From the NCBI GenBank assembly GCA_020086605.1, contig JACBWW010000018.1, forward strand, positions 10,773,986 through 10,837,985: DNA of 64,000 bases. The letters run 5' to 3'. A model generated the notes under the pieces. It was not told the origin of the DNA. It saw only the letters and a program-made list of their open reading frames with translations, and did not search any database. Position 1 is the stretch's first letter, and every line of letters starts with the position of its first letter. Shown here in pieces: positions 12,817-24,900 of this stretch. This DNA comes from Lanius collurio (lineage: Eukaryota; Chordata; Aves; Passeriformes; Laniidae). The position numbers and the translations under genes are program-made.

Positions 12817-14676
12817 ATTGATCTTTTGTAGATAATGTTTTCCTTCAAACTCAAATTCAGTGTCTTTAGCCATCAGAAATGTGTCTCTCTTCTGCCAGTC
12901 GTTGTCCTTTCTGTTTTTGACTATATGCAGTATGATCAGTTTATGGCACTAAGAATGTTATTGGTAGCTAAGCACAAATCTTGGTGCATCATAGAAAATA
13001 GAATTTCACAGAAAATCTGTGTATCCTGTGTTCTGTGAAGTGCACAGCTGCTGGCAGTGTGAGAGAAAGTCTTTATTATTACAGTTGCAGTTTATGCCGT
13101 TATTGTAATATAAAGATATTTTGCTCTATAAAATAGATGTTTTTTTTCTTTGAAAAATAGTTAAAAATTACTTTTCTGAGAATTTTAACATTTACATTTT
13201 AGAAGACTGCAATACCACTGTTTCATTCTCAGCTGCCAGATTGTCCTGGAAAGCTAATGTGTGTGAGTTCTCATGTTCAGCTGCTGGCTGCAGGCTACTT
13301 TCTGCTCCTTTTCCATGGAGAATGAAATTTGACTGCAGAAAAGGAGGACAGAAAAGTTAAAGAGAGATTTTAGAAGGTTTTTCATTCTATACTTTAGCTG
13401 ATGAAAACGAAAAGTCAAAATGGAGCCCAGAAACTAGATACCAAATGATCTGAAGCTGTTTTTCATGCTGTTGTCCAGTTGGCCACCTGCTAGGCTTACT
13501 AGAGGGATCTACAGATACAAGTTACCCGTGGAACAATTGCAAGGGAGCAGTTGGGCTGAAAGGCAGCTCCTGCTGGATGTGTCATCATCCCTCACTCCAG
13601 TCTCGCTGGAATTAGCTGACATTTTCAGTGGCAGCTTTTAGCAGAAGGATTGAATGGGTATAGAAATGAACTGCTGTGTTGCTCTCTAGAGAGTTGGAAT
13701 TACATAGGCATAAATGAGGCCCCCTGATGTGGAGCACTCCTGATGAGGAAGCTTGAAATGCAGCACATTGTATTTCACTTGTTATCTGGCTAAATGGATC
13801 GCTATACATCAAGGCTGTCAATCAACAACTTTTATCCATAAAAATGTGGAATAAAATTTTGCATAGAAAGCAGGAAGATGAAGCAAAAAAGGTGCTGAGT
13901 TTATAATTTTAGAAAGTGATATTATCACTAGCATTGGGGGATCTGAATTTCTGTCTTTTACTGGACAGATATTCTTAGCTTATAAGAAATTTTTTCCTAA
14001 CCAGCATTAGAAAAGCAAGTGAAATTATTTCTAGCTTGTACAAGCTAAAAAATATGGAATCCAGACGAGCTTTAACAGTTTAGAGGATGATGTGCAAATC
14101 AGACTAGAACGTGGCTCCCTCTTCTGGATTGTTGATTTTTTTTTGCTATTCTACAAGGTTAAGAAAATTGATAAAATTAAATATCAAGCTGGAGTACATA
14201 TGAAGAATTCTGTGGAATTAAAGAGTTCTAGTCTCATGTTTCACAATGAAACTGTTCCTGAAGTTTAAGGAATTGCCAAAGAGTGTGTCTGATCTGAGTA
14301 TCAGCACTAACATAGTCCCAGTTGGATATTTATTTGCTGCTGTGTAAAATACTCTTAGGTATACTACAGGTGCCTCCAAAACAACACAACATAAAAATGG
14401 TATTCCCAAATTGTCATGGAAGTGTAGAGAGATGGGGGGGGGCAATGGATTGAAAGGAAATGGCTTAATGGGCAGTGGGTTTCCAAAACATTAATTAAGA
14501 TAGGTCAGGAGCACTGTGAGGTTGATCAGAATGCATCCATTTGCTTCAATGACCTTGAGTTTTAAGATAGTGAATTCTTTGTGATAGATGTGGCTTTTTC
14601 TAGTAATAGATAATTATTTTTGTCAGTCATTAAATGTGGACAGGAAAAATACCAAAAATACCAAAATAGCTCTTAC

Positions 14677-14788
14677 CTGAAAACATCATCATGTGCTGAA
14701 AGTTCCTGGGAATCTTTTGTTTTCGACCCAAATTCAAAAGAAAAGAAAGTGGGTATATGTTGGAAGCTCTTGCTACAAAAACTGCCAC
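14677..14788 (-). CDS. SLC9A9: SLC9A9 exon, human residues ~402-438 plus split Gly
   Basis: The exon holds 37 codons plus one base: [20 protein letters not shown], then [17 protein letters not shown]. The first part completes a membrane helix with the ARA-NIYPLS motif of organellar exchangers. GRKQKIP is a basic cytosolic loop, and [10 protein letters not shown] opens the next helix. The acceptor TTTTAG ends the U12-type intron. The donor is CAG followed by GTAAGA (14676-14671), U2-type. By ungapped numbering, the Arg in LNLGRKQ and the Ser in MMMFS fall on human positions 423 and 438. I recall both as sites of reported human variants, which also checks the numbering. Human Trp in KIPWNF is Arg here. 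Confidence 0.94.
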
Positions 14789-14802
14789 CTAAAATGTAAG
14801 AT

Positions 14803-14813
14803 GCTGAGGAAAA
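14803..14813 (-). promoter_or_regulatory. Candidate U12 branch site
   Basis: The minus strand reads TTTTCCTCAGC against the consensus TTTTCCTTRAY. The core differs by a T-to-C and at the branch-adjacent base. An alternative, weaker CTTAC lies nearer the exon. Confidence 0.55.
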
Positions 14814-15484
14814 TAGTCAACAAACTACTGACAAAACCACAATTAACCCAAATATTTCTCTAGAATTATTTTTGAAGTGTAATTAAAGAAATATGGTATT
14901 ATCACCTTTCTTGTTTTACATGCCATGTCCTTCTGCTTCAAATAAAACTGTGAAGTGGCAGTGATTTGCCTTCCCCAGACATTCTGGTTTTATATTCATC
15001 ATAATATATCTCACTTCAATTACTCTACTTCTACTCATCACATTTGTGTCACATGTGACTTCATCTTTAGCCCTTCAGGAAAATGCCCATCATCAATAGC
15101 AGAGACAGCATTTGTCTCCTTGAGCAGCAATTTGCCAAGAATAAATGTGCTTTTGGGCCTGATTATTACTTCCTTGTTTCCTGGAGATTCACATTGTCTA
15201 TAGCCAGCACATTTTGCTTTTTCTTCCCCTTCTCTGTGCAGATTCTTCTGATGAAGTTCTTTATTACTCCTCTGTGGAACTATCACAAAATTTGCCTCAA
15301 TTAGAAACATGAGGCTATTATCAGATTTAAAGAAAGGCAGTCAGAGCTCCTTATATATGCTTTTTGCACATTTTTGCCCTCCTCTTGTCTTGTGGCTCTC
15401 AGGGCTCAATTACGATGCTCCCAGTCTGAGACATGCTGTGGACTGGAGGACAGAAGTGTTTGAGAGGTGATGTCTGTAGCCTGT

Positions 15485-15745
15485 CAGCTGCACCAAGAGC
15501 TCTCTGAAGCTCCAAGGCTTGGGAGAACTGGCACTAGGAGCATCCAGTTCTCCTGCCCCTCCTGCCTGGGCAGCCCCTCTGCAGGCACTCAGGGACAGGA
15601 GGGACAGGGCCAGGTCCCTGCACTGCTCTGCAGCTCAGCCCCATCCAGGGTGCTGCTCCTGCTGCCTCCTCGTGCCAGGACAGGGCTGGGGACACAGTGA
15701 GCTCTTGGGGCCTTTGTGCCACTCAGCTCAACCTGTAGGCAAGGG
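15485..15745. other. GC-rich patch inside the U12 intron
   Basis: About 260 bp is clearly richer in G and C than the surrounding AT-rich intron. It has repeated GGGACAGG, CCTGCCTGGGCAG and CTGCTCCTGC-like words and is open in several frames on both strands. Open frames are expected in GC-rich DNA because stop codons are AT-rich. It may be an unrecognised repeat or a local GC-biased segment; I see no splice-flanked exon. Confidence 0.5.
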
Positions 15746-16533
15746 AGCTCTGGTCGAGTCCTGATTATTCACTTAGAAATTACATATAACAATTACTGCA
15801 TGTAAATAGTATGATTCCAACTTTCCAAGCTATGATAGTTCATTTAAAAGTGATAAGCAGAGGGCTGCTGCTGTGAGCCAGAAAATTTCATTGCATAAAT
15901 TGTCAGTGTGAAAAGAATCTATACCACTGTACAAGTAAGACTTGTTGAGAAACCATGGCAGAATTAAAGATGCAGAGCTTTTTTTCACCAGCCTCTTAGG
16001 CACATGATGGCGTAAATAATTCCATATAGGCTAGAGATATCAAGTATAAAGAAGGAAAGATCTGAGCAAAGTAGAACTGTGTGATTTTTAATGACTTCAT
16101 ATCATTTAAGTAGTTTTGGGGAAGTCCTGCTTATGGCACACATCTGTCTGGAGGCAGCTCTCCAGTTTGTGGATCTGCACAAAGTCCAGACAGGAAAAAA
16201 GGTTTTGTGTTGCATCTGTCCCCACAGATGTGTCCCAATACTTATCCCAATTTCCCAACCACTTCTAAACCTTTGGCAGAAGTTCCCCAGCTTGTTTAGA
16301 GCTATTTTCCTGTAGCAAAGGAGCAAACCAGCAACTGTACAAAGAACATGTGCTTACATGCGTTGGGGCAGTTACTAGGATATAGGCAACAGATGATTTT
16401 ACTTGGAATTGACAAAATACTGATTTTTAGTGTTCCAGGAACTGATTGGTTTGCTTGTTGACTTTTTTCCACATGAAACATGCATTCTTTATATATATAC
16501 ATACATGTACAGAGATATATACTTCTTTAAAGC

Positions 16534-16542
16534 AAAGGATAC
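16534..16542 (-). promoter_or_regulatory. U12-type 5' splice site (GTATCCTTT)
   Basis: Nine of nine bases match the RTATCCTTT consensus recognised by U11/U12 snRNPs. The upstream exon ends in codon CTT. Confidence 0.88.
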
Positions 16543-16656
16543 AAGTGCACCAAATATAAAAAGAGGATTGAAGATGTGATTTTGAAATGTAAATAGTGCG
16601 AGTCCCATGTAACAGAAGATGACATTCTCAGCCAAAAAATTCATGAACTCGAACAA
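16543..16656 (-). CDS. SLC9A9: SLC9A9 exon, human residues ~364-401
   Basis: The exon holds exactly 38 codons, phase 0 at both ends: [20 protein letters not shown], then [18 protein letters not shown]. The [12 protein letters not shown] helix contains the membrane-embedded acidic residue conserved among these exchangers. FTFQNHIFN is a subfamily signature. The acceptor is a normal pyrimidine-rich TTTAAG before 16656. The donor is GTATCCTTT (16542-16534), a perfect match to the U12-type 5' splice consensus and a poor match to the U2 type. Extending the frame past the donor gives unrelated residues, so the boundary is secure. Human NHE9 as I recall it has GAFLAIFVARA across this junction; here the join reads [11 protein letters not shown]. 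Confidence 0.94.
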
Positions 16657-18861
16657 CTTAAATGAGAGAGAAAGAACATAATTATGACTCACATCTATAA
16701 CAAAGTACTGATTATCCCAGGTTCCCTTGGAATACAGAACTGTTTAGATGAATGGAACAGAAATTAGTGCTACTTCAAGGGTGGATTTTAAACCCACCTA
16801 ACTTGCTATACAGCATAGCAAGGTGTCTTTTAGCATTAAAAATCATAGTTGCTTGCATGTTTTTCTCTGTATATGAAAGCTTGACATAGACAACTGGTAA
16901 AACACAAATAGCAAGTAAGTTGTATGAACTTCAATGCAAACTGCAAGGAAGCTGAGGGAATTTAGCTTCACTCAGTTTTACAGGGGCGAGCCTGGGAAAT
17001 GGCTTCTGGTTATACAAATGGCTGTACATAATGCAGCCCTGGGTATGGGTACACTAATGCCTAGAGAGAAAAAAAATCCTTAATGGACTTTTAAGAATGT
17101 GTCCCTTTAAAATATATCACAGTCTTTGTTACTACCATGAATATTATCCTGCAGATGGAAACTCTTATTGCACTGTATGAACATCAATATCAAAACCAAT
17201 TTCAAGCCAAACTGTTTAAAATATCATTTAAAAGTATTATAAAATAAGCTTAAAATACATGATTAGGGTAGAATTTCTCTTGTGAAAAAACAAGGAAAGC
17301 CAAAATATTCATTTGCCTTGGGGGTATATTCTTGATTGTATTTGCAACTGATTATATTAAAACTAATAAAATAAATTTTCCTATTTCACTGCATCTGGAA
17401 AAAATCAATCATTGCTGCCAAATAACCACAGAGTGAAAAAGGGGGCATTTCACTGCTAAAGTCACTTTTGAGCTCAGGATTCTATGCCAACAAATCCTGA
17501 TGCAGAGTTAGGACCGAAGTTTGTCAGTCTGTCTGCAACCAGCCATACATCACTATCCAGAATGTTACTATGGAGATGTTTTATTCATCCTCAGTGGGCT
17601 TATGTATCTGTTATAATATGTTTGTGGTTATAAAAATAAATATCCAGTAACAGTCACTAAGATTTAACAAAGGAAAAATAAGAGCTGTCACAATCATTAA
17701 AACAAATTTGAGAGGCAAAGTGGCATAAAACCCATTAGTATATGGGAGGATATTATGGACCCCATGGCAGCAACATCAATTCTTCCAAGCACACATTTCA
17801 TAACCCTTATTTTGTGCTGCAGTTCTGAACAACATGAAAACAAACACAAAAAATAGTTGCAGGTTAGCAATCTTAAATTATTTGAATTAAATTTAGATTA
17901 GAGAAACCAGTTGTCAAAATCTTCAAAGTAAGGGATCTTTTGACCCATAGAAATTATGATAAATCCTTGCATTTCCACTTGGGAGCAACCATGATTCCCA
18001 TGTCTTTGTGGGAATGTCATCTGATGCATTGTTTGAAACAATAGAAAAATGTACCAGGAGTGCCATGATAGGATTTACATCTCTTATAAAATAGATATAT
18101 ATGTACATATTGAAAAGCTTTTGAGGGAAGGATACTGCTATGAGGAGCCACAACTGCATACTTTAATTGTTGAGATGAGATAAAGTGCTCCACAGGTTTT
18201 AAAGCTGAATGATATTTCATTTTTCATTTAGAAAAATCTCATTCAAGACTCAAAAAAACTTAAAGCAGATGTACTATTGATACCTCTTAGAAATAGAGAT
18301 TCTGAAACTAAATTTCCTTTCTTGTATCTTCAAAACTTCTGTTAATGTACATTTTTGGAGGAAAACAGATTTTTGCCATATCATTGCTTTTGCTCTATAC
18401 TTTTTCTCAGCAATCGTACTAAATTCAAGCTTTTACTCTTGCCTGAATTGCTCTCATGGCATAGCTGGTTTTAAACTTCTCACCCCTTGTCTTCCAGCAA
18501 ACTGACCAAGATACAATCTTTATGTATTTCTTGTGAATCCACTTTGGTGCATCCTTTTCATTTCCCTATAACTTTACCTCCTTTTACTCAATACATGTAT
18601 CCTGCTTCATCTTACTTCAAACTTCCAGGATCATTTGAGTAAATGATTGTTAAAGAGAAAAAAAATCCCTCATTCTTGTCTGAGTGTTTCCACTCAACAT
18701 GAATGATGCACTCTTCCTTTGCTCTCTGGGTGAATGTGTGGTGTCCCACAGCACAGGCCTGGGGGTTTCCTTGGCCTCTATTCACAGTGGATGTAACACT
18801 TTGTAGCATCTGTGTCAGATGCATCCAATGCTGGAATCTTATTGCTGGACATCAATTCTAT

Positions 18862-18979
18862 TATTTTTTTTTTCCACAAGAGGAAATATAATCCAAATCT
18901 TCTTTTTTTTCCTCTGTGAGGTTTTTTTTTTTTTTTTTTTGGTGTGTGTGTCTTTGCTGAACTTTGTTATTTTTTTTTC
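18862..18979. repeat. T-rich low-complexity tract
   Basis: Several T runs occur close together, including 19 consecutive T at 18922-18940 followed by GGTGTGTGTG. This is low-complexity intronic sequence. Phe-rich open frames across it are artefacts of the T runs. Confidence 0.88.
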
Positions 18980-21900
18980 TCTTATCTCCAAGTTCTCCAT
19001 ATTTTGATCCTTCTCTATCAGAGCACTGCTTGCTTGCTAGAAGATTAAATCCAGACTACTTTTCTTCCTTTGTGTAGCAAAAATCCAGGTGCTATTTCAA
19101 TAGCTAATTTAGAGCACGCTCCACTCTTTCTTATTCCAGGCATAACTGTGATACAGTCTCATATCAAAGATTCAGCTCCTTAAAATGGTAAAAGTAGCTT
19201 GTTATCTTCATTCAGAATCTTCTGTGTTCCCCACATAGTTTGCTCTCTCTCTATAAAAGTCTGTCACTCTCTCGTATGACACGTTTATTCACTGACTGCA
19301 ACTTAGTCAAATTTCTCACCATGAGGTAGAAAAACTTCAATAAAACAACTGCTTCAGAACTAGTTATTGTCATAAAAGTAGTGATATCTGTATACCTTTT
19401 CCAGAAACATGATACTTGCAGGTATAACATAAAGATTACCCAATCCTGACTTGACTTTATTTGTGTATTTAAGAACAGTGTTTTATTTAGTGTTCAGCTT
19501 CTGTGTTTTGTTCAACAGTAACACAGAGCCCATGGAGAGATTCCATTTAGCACTTAACTCTCAGTGCTGTGCAGCACAAATCCCTTCAGAGCAAAACAAT
19601 TTGTTCTAAAGAGATCTTCTGAAAATGATGTCAAGAAACAGCTTCCATAGGAGCATTTTCCCAAATTGTCATGCTTTTCAGTCAAATTTTTCTGTCATTA
19701 TTTTAAAGAGGAGATGTCAAGACCTTTGGATGAGAAGCAGAAAAGTAGGAGGAATAGGCTTTGAGCAGGAATTCAAAAATTCCTGGGTCACCCAAGGAGT
19801 TGCCCCATACAGAGTAGCCTCTGGGTGACATCCTCTCCTGTCTGAGGGGCCATAAGCCAGGTCCATGATGTGGTCCATGGTCTGCTTCAATGCCACTCAA
19901 CAATTTTTAATATTTTGAATATATGTACTTGCAAGTAGGATTACTTTTGTGGGAAGAAAAAGTTAGGATTAAAGTCCTGGATACCGAGTGTTTGGAAGCA
20001 TCTCATCTATAACCATAAATTCTTTTCCCTTGCCACTCACACAGACAACCAATCTCTTTCTAGTCTAAATGAAATTGGCATAAAGTGCTTATACACCACC
20101 ATTAGTTTTTCCAAGGCTACCAGAAAACCATTTTAATATACACATAGCAATAAGACAACTTTTTGTTATAAAACTAAAACCCCACATTTGTAATGTGGCA
20201 TTTCTAACTCTCCATGAAATCTATAAATCTGCTTATACTTTTAATGTAAGAGCTGTAATAAATCTCCAATGTCAACCCATTGCAGAGTGTAGTATTAATT
20301 ACAAAAACACCAGTTCAGAACTAATCCAGATACTTGGTTTAGGTCTTTAGCTCAGTGAGTTACTGAAATGGTATTTGCTTTGCTTTGGTACTTTCCTCTG
20401 TAAGTAGTGGTTATTACAGAAGATTTAAATGAAAATTGACATAATATTTATGTACTTAAAAACATATAATTCACTAAATATGCTCCACTTTTCTATTACT
20501 CTTAGCTGCTGTAAGTACTAAGAGGGATGTGCAAAAATTCCCTTTTAAGCCGGGACATTCTTTTGGAAAATGGCACTTGCAGATCAGTTCTCACTGGCAG
20601 AGGAAGGACTCAATGCAGGCTATCTGCATCTTAAGCCTTGCTGTAATTGCTGAGTTTATCTTACACCAATGTTTTATTTTAACTCAAGTGAAGCAATTTA
20701 TATGATATAAAAAACTGTATTGGTTTTATCTTTTCAGTGAGATAAGGAAAGCATGGTCTTTTTTCCTCTCCTTACTTTCCTCCACCCCCACAGTTAAGTT
20801 CCATCCCATTAGAGAAATAAACTATGCCAGAATGGTTTTTGCAACTAGATTTTTTTTCTAGAACTACTTATATTTTCACTGAGCGTTAGAGAGATTTTCT
20901 AGGTAAGTAATTAGTGCACCTGGAAGATGGAATACACTAAGTATCAATCTCATCTGCAATAGAAATAGAATTCCTTAAAGGAGCATCCAAAGGAGAAAAT
21001 AAACATAATCTATGCCACAGTCCCCTTGTGGCTGGGCAGATGGAAAATGTAAGATTTTTAAAATACTGATATTTTGAGGAACATTTCTCATCTCAAGGGA
21101 ATAAATTTAGTTTTACAGGACTGGGTAAAAGCAGAATGGCAATAGCATTCCTTCCTCTTGAGGGAATAACATCAGTATGGAGGTATTGGGTAGAAGCTGA
21201 AATACATCCACAACCTTCTTCCAGCAAAATTTAGTGACTTTTAATCATTGATGGCAATATTGCATTGATTCACTTGATTTAATATCTGGTGAAGGAATGT
21301 CATCCACCTCTTGCAAGTTGCCTGCAGGCCTTCTGTAGATGCACTGATTGTGCTAAAAACTTTAAAAATGCCACCTGTCTGGGGGGTGCACCCTACAGTG
21401 ATATATTCTTGCATCAAAACAGGGAGACTTTCCGTAGTCCAACAGGAGCTGGGAAGCCAGGATGTAAAATTGATTATACTTTTAAGAGAGAGCTAAAGGT
21501 GGCAGAGCTATTAAAAATCCAAGATTTTGATGTTAAGTGATGGCTGTAAAATTTATTATCTTTGGATAATGCTATTTAATTAGATCACAGATATCAAAAA
21601 TATTCCATGAAGTCAAGGATATTGATAAATTAATAATTGATGGAAGTTGTTTTTCCTTAACTCTTTTGAATTAAAATGCAGTGAGAATTCAAACTACCAT
21701 ATTTTTTCCTGAGATTATAGAAACCTTTATTATAGCCTAATTGCTTGATTCAATTTCTCTTCTAATTAGAGATTTCAAAATTGGAATAAAGTTTGAATTT
21801 GAACCTCTTGCTTGAAATCTTATACAGCTATAATGAATCTTCATAGCACAGAGTTATAACGCTCATTTCTGAATAACATGCTTAGATGAAAAGATCAGCA

Positions 21901-24900
21901 AAAGCAACTCAAATTCATGATAGAATATAGACATGCAAGAATATCTGACTGTAAACTTGCAAACACTCTAGCAGAGAGAAATTCTTACAAGATCTTTAAT
22001 GCCCTGGGGAAAAGTTCTGGCCTTTTTTATCAGTTGGCTTTGCTACCGAATTAAATGAATTTCACCCCAACAGATTTATCGAAGGCACACAATAACTTTC
22101 TATTTCCCTACAGATCTGGGAGGTTTAAAGGATTCATAAGGCCTGAGGATGAACTAGGAAAGGAAAAAGAATATAAAAGAAAACAGTAGTACCAATGGGA
22201 ATGAAAGGCCAGCAATATTTTGCATTTCCTCTTTCTGGCACAATCTACTCCCCATCACCACAGTTCATCTTGGGAGAAGCTGGATAAACTACTGGCACAG
22301 AATATACTTCTGACCACCATCAGCAAAGCAAAACTGTTGGCCTCAGATATAAAGGCAAATCCTGCTATTAAAATTACCACAGGTCATGAATGGCTTTGCT
22401 TAAAAAAAGAGGTTTAAACCAAAAATGTTGAAAATTGGGCCACCAAATAAGAATTTGGAATTTAAATTAAACGTTTCTTTCAATCAAATTTGGATCTAGC
22501 TCTAGATCATTAGTCTTGCTAAGTTGCTTAGGAAAGGGGATTTCTACAAAGTTGTGTTTTTTTAAACATGTCTCTGTTTGAAAGAGAGGGAACCTTTTCA
22601 GGTCAGTATCTCCTTTTCCTGCAGCACAACCAACTTCTGCTATTATACAGCGCCTTAAACTGTGCCTAAAAATAACCCCAGAATGACCCCTGAATGGAAG
22701 GTTTCACCCAAGGGGATGGTGCAGCTGCTCCTACAGCTTGTCAGCCAAGTTCTTTGGTTCACAAACTAGAAACAACCATTTTCAAAGTGCTTATTTATCT
22801 TAAATTCCTGAATTGAGATGTTGAAGGCACAAAGGAAGGAGTACCCCAGTGCTCAGGAATTATGTGCTCAGGGATCGATGCAGTTCAAACTTGTTAAGTT
22901 TATTTTAGCAGGACTGTTTTCTGCAAGGATTAAGAAAGGGTTCTGCTCCAGATGGGGCCCAATAGAGAGCAGCTAGAAAACTGTTTGAAGGGATATAAAG
23001 AACTTTTGACTGGTCAGTGAATAGTGGTAGTACTGGAATAACTGTGTTTGGGGTGAATTTGGAAATTTTTGGGAACATTGATGCCTCTTCCATTCTCTGA
23101 TAGAGGCAATGATGGTAATGGAAATTGAAGATGCTGTTAACAGCCTGTGCTGTCCAGGATTAAGCAAGTATTCTTATGAAGCTGAAATCAGGGAATAGAC
23201 TCCGGGTAGAAGAAAAAGAATAAAAAAAATCAAGACAATAATAACACTGAAAATTAAGCTAAAGGACATATTCTGAACAACTTGAATGATACTTTCTTGG
23301 AAGGTTCTTTCTGGGGTGGCAAATTATTGATCATTTGGAAGTGAGGACATAAACTGAGAGTTAAGGGCTATGTAGAACAATGATTATAAAATAAGCAAAG
23401 GAAAGAAAGAATTTGTGACTTTACCAAAGCAAATTTCGAATAACAAAGGAGACTTAGTTGCTCTAAAACATGACTGTTCTTCTTCTGATCAAAGAAAAAT
23501 AGGAATGTTATCAATGTAATATAGTTATTTTTAAAGTGGCAATGAGCTCATAGATCCTTTTCATTTCTGCATTTATATTAGAATTAGAGGAACTGCTGCT
23601 GATTTTTCAAAATTAAACCACAAATTCAATCTCATCTTTTCCTTTCATTCTCCTCAAGTGTGTTTTTATTTTTCCTGTGACCTGCCACTACAGTCCTAAC
23701 CTCTTACAATCAAATCAGTTTCTAAGGAGGACAAATGCAACTTATTCTATTTCAACTTGCTGAGACGAAATATACTCTATTACTAATTCTTGAAGTGTGT
23801 TCTTAAAACAGTTTCCTTCCTTGCCAAGTTTTAGATGTTGGAAAGAAATTAATTTAGTCTTTTAGTTTAATTTCAGTTAGTCATATTAGGAATTAGTGAC
23901 TTGTATGGGGGCCTTTAACCTCTCAGGAGCAAAAATAAAAGGTTTTCATGACATCTGTGATGTCTTTTCTCCAGGATTATGAGATTTCAGTTTCACTGCA
24001 AATCTGACACTACAGGACAAATACTTGCCCTCTTTGCATCTGCTCTATAGAAATTATATTGGAGCTTCTAACTACCCATATAGATGTATCCCTTCAAAGT
24101 CTGTAAAACTAATTCTGTGGAAAAATAAAGCTGTAGAGCTAAAAATAGGCGTAACTCTATTTTACTTTAAACCAGACAACAGTAGCAGTATTCACATGCT
24201 TTTTTTTCTGATGCCATGTTGTTTTATTTTTATTCAGGACCTAATTTAAGATAGAAGAGTTTTTATTATGAAGCTTGTCCAGTTTCTGTGCCACAATTAC
24301 TTGTTCAGGGTTTTCCATATATACACTGCTTTGTTCATAGAGGCTGGAGGGGAATGGATCCAAGGCCTTACCACTGTCTAACCCAGGAAGAGCATCCTCA
24401 CTATGACAATTGCTCTTGCTGTGAGCAGTGTTGAGTAGTATGAGATTCTGATGATATTAAGCTCCTTTTATTATTCTTAAAGACCTATTATTGATGAATC
24501 AACTTTTAACTACCTTACCTTGGCAGAATGCCACACTGGAGTTACCCTGGGCAGAATTATTTGCAATTACTCTGCAATTCTAGTATCAGTACCTGAACCA
24601 GGATACTGAATTAGTATGTTCACTGATTTGCTCTTATATGTTTATAAGTGGGAATTTGGGGAATTCTTTGGTTTCATTTCTCCAGTCATCTTTAAGCAGC
24701 TTCCCTGCCTCCTGGTGTAGGCTGCTGTTCAAGAATTGATGATTTATTTGGACAAAAAGACTAAGAAATGTGAATAGCAGCTATGTGCTGTGTGTCATGC
24801 ATTTTCCCCAAGTATTAGATGGCTTTTCTCATCTAACAGTCCTTTACACTTAAAGCTATAAACTAGTGTGCTCTATGGAGATGTGAGAAATGAGACAAAA

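Larger units (their letters stand above)
9202..14676 (-). other. SLC9A9: SLC9A9 intron, 5475 bp, U2-type
   Basis: The donor is GTAAGA at its 14676 end. The acceptor is TTTGTCAG at its 9202 end, and it interrupts a glycine codon (phase 1). It contains two AT-rich microsatellites, a 24-base T run and a CR1 3' fragment, all listed separately. No other coding evidence was seen. Confidence 0.88.
14789..16542 (-). other. SLC9A9: SLC9A9 intron, 1754 bp, U12-type GT-AG
   Basis: The 5' end reads GTATCCTTT on the minus strand (16542-16534), identical to the minor-spliceosome donor consensus. The 3' end is TTTTAG. A branch-like TTTTCCTCAGC lies at 14803-14813, with its branch A about 17 bases before the exon, within the range used by U12 introns. 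The intron is phase 0. A GC-rich patch at about 15485-15745 lies inside it. The call rests on the perfect donor and on the exact restoration of the protein sequence. The branch match is imperfect. Confidence 0.85.
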
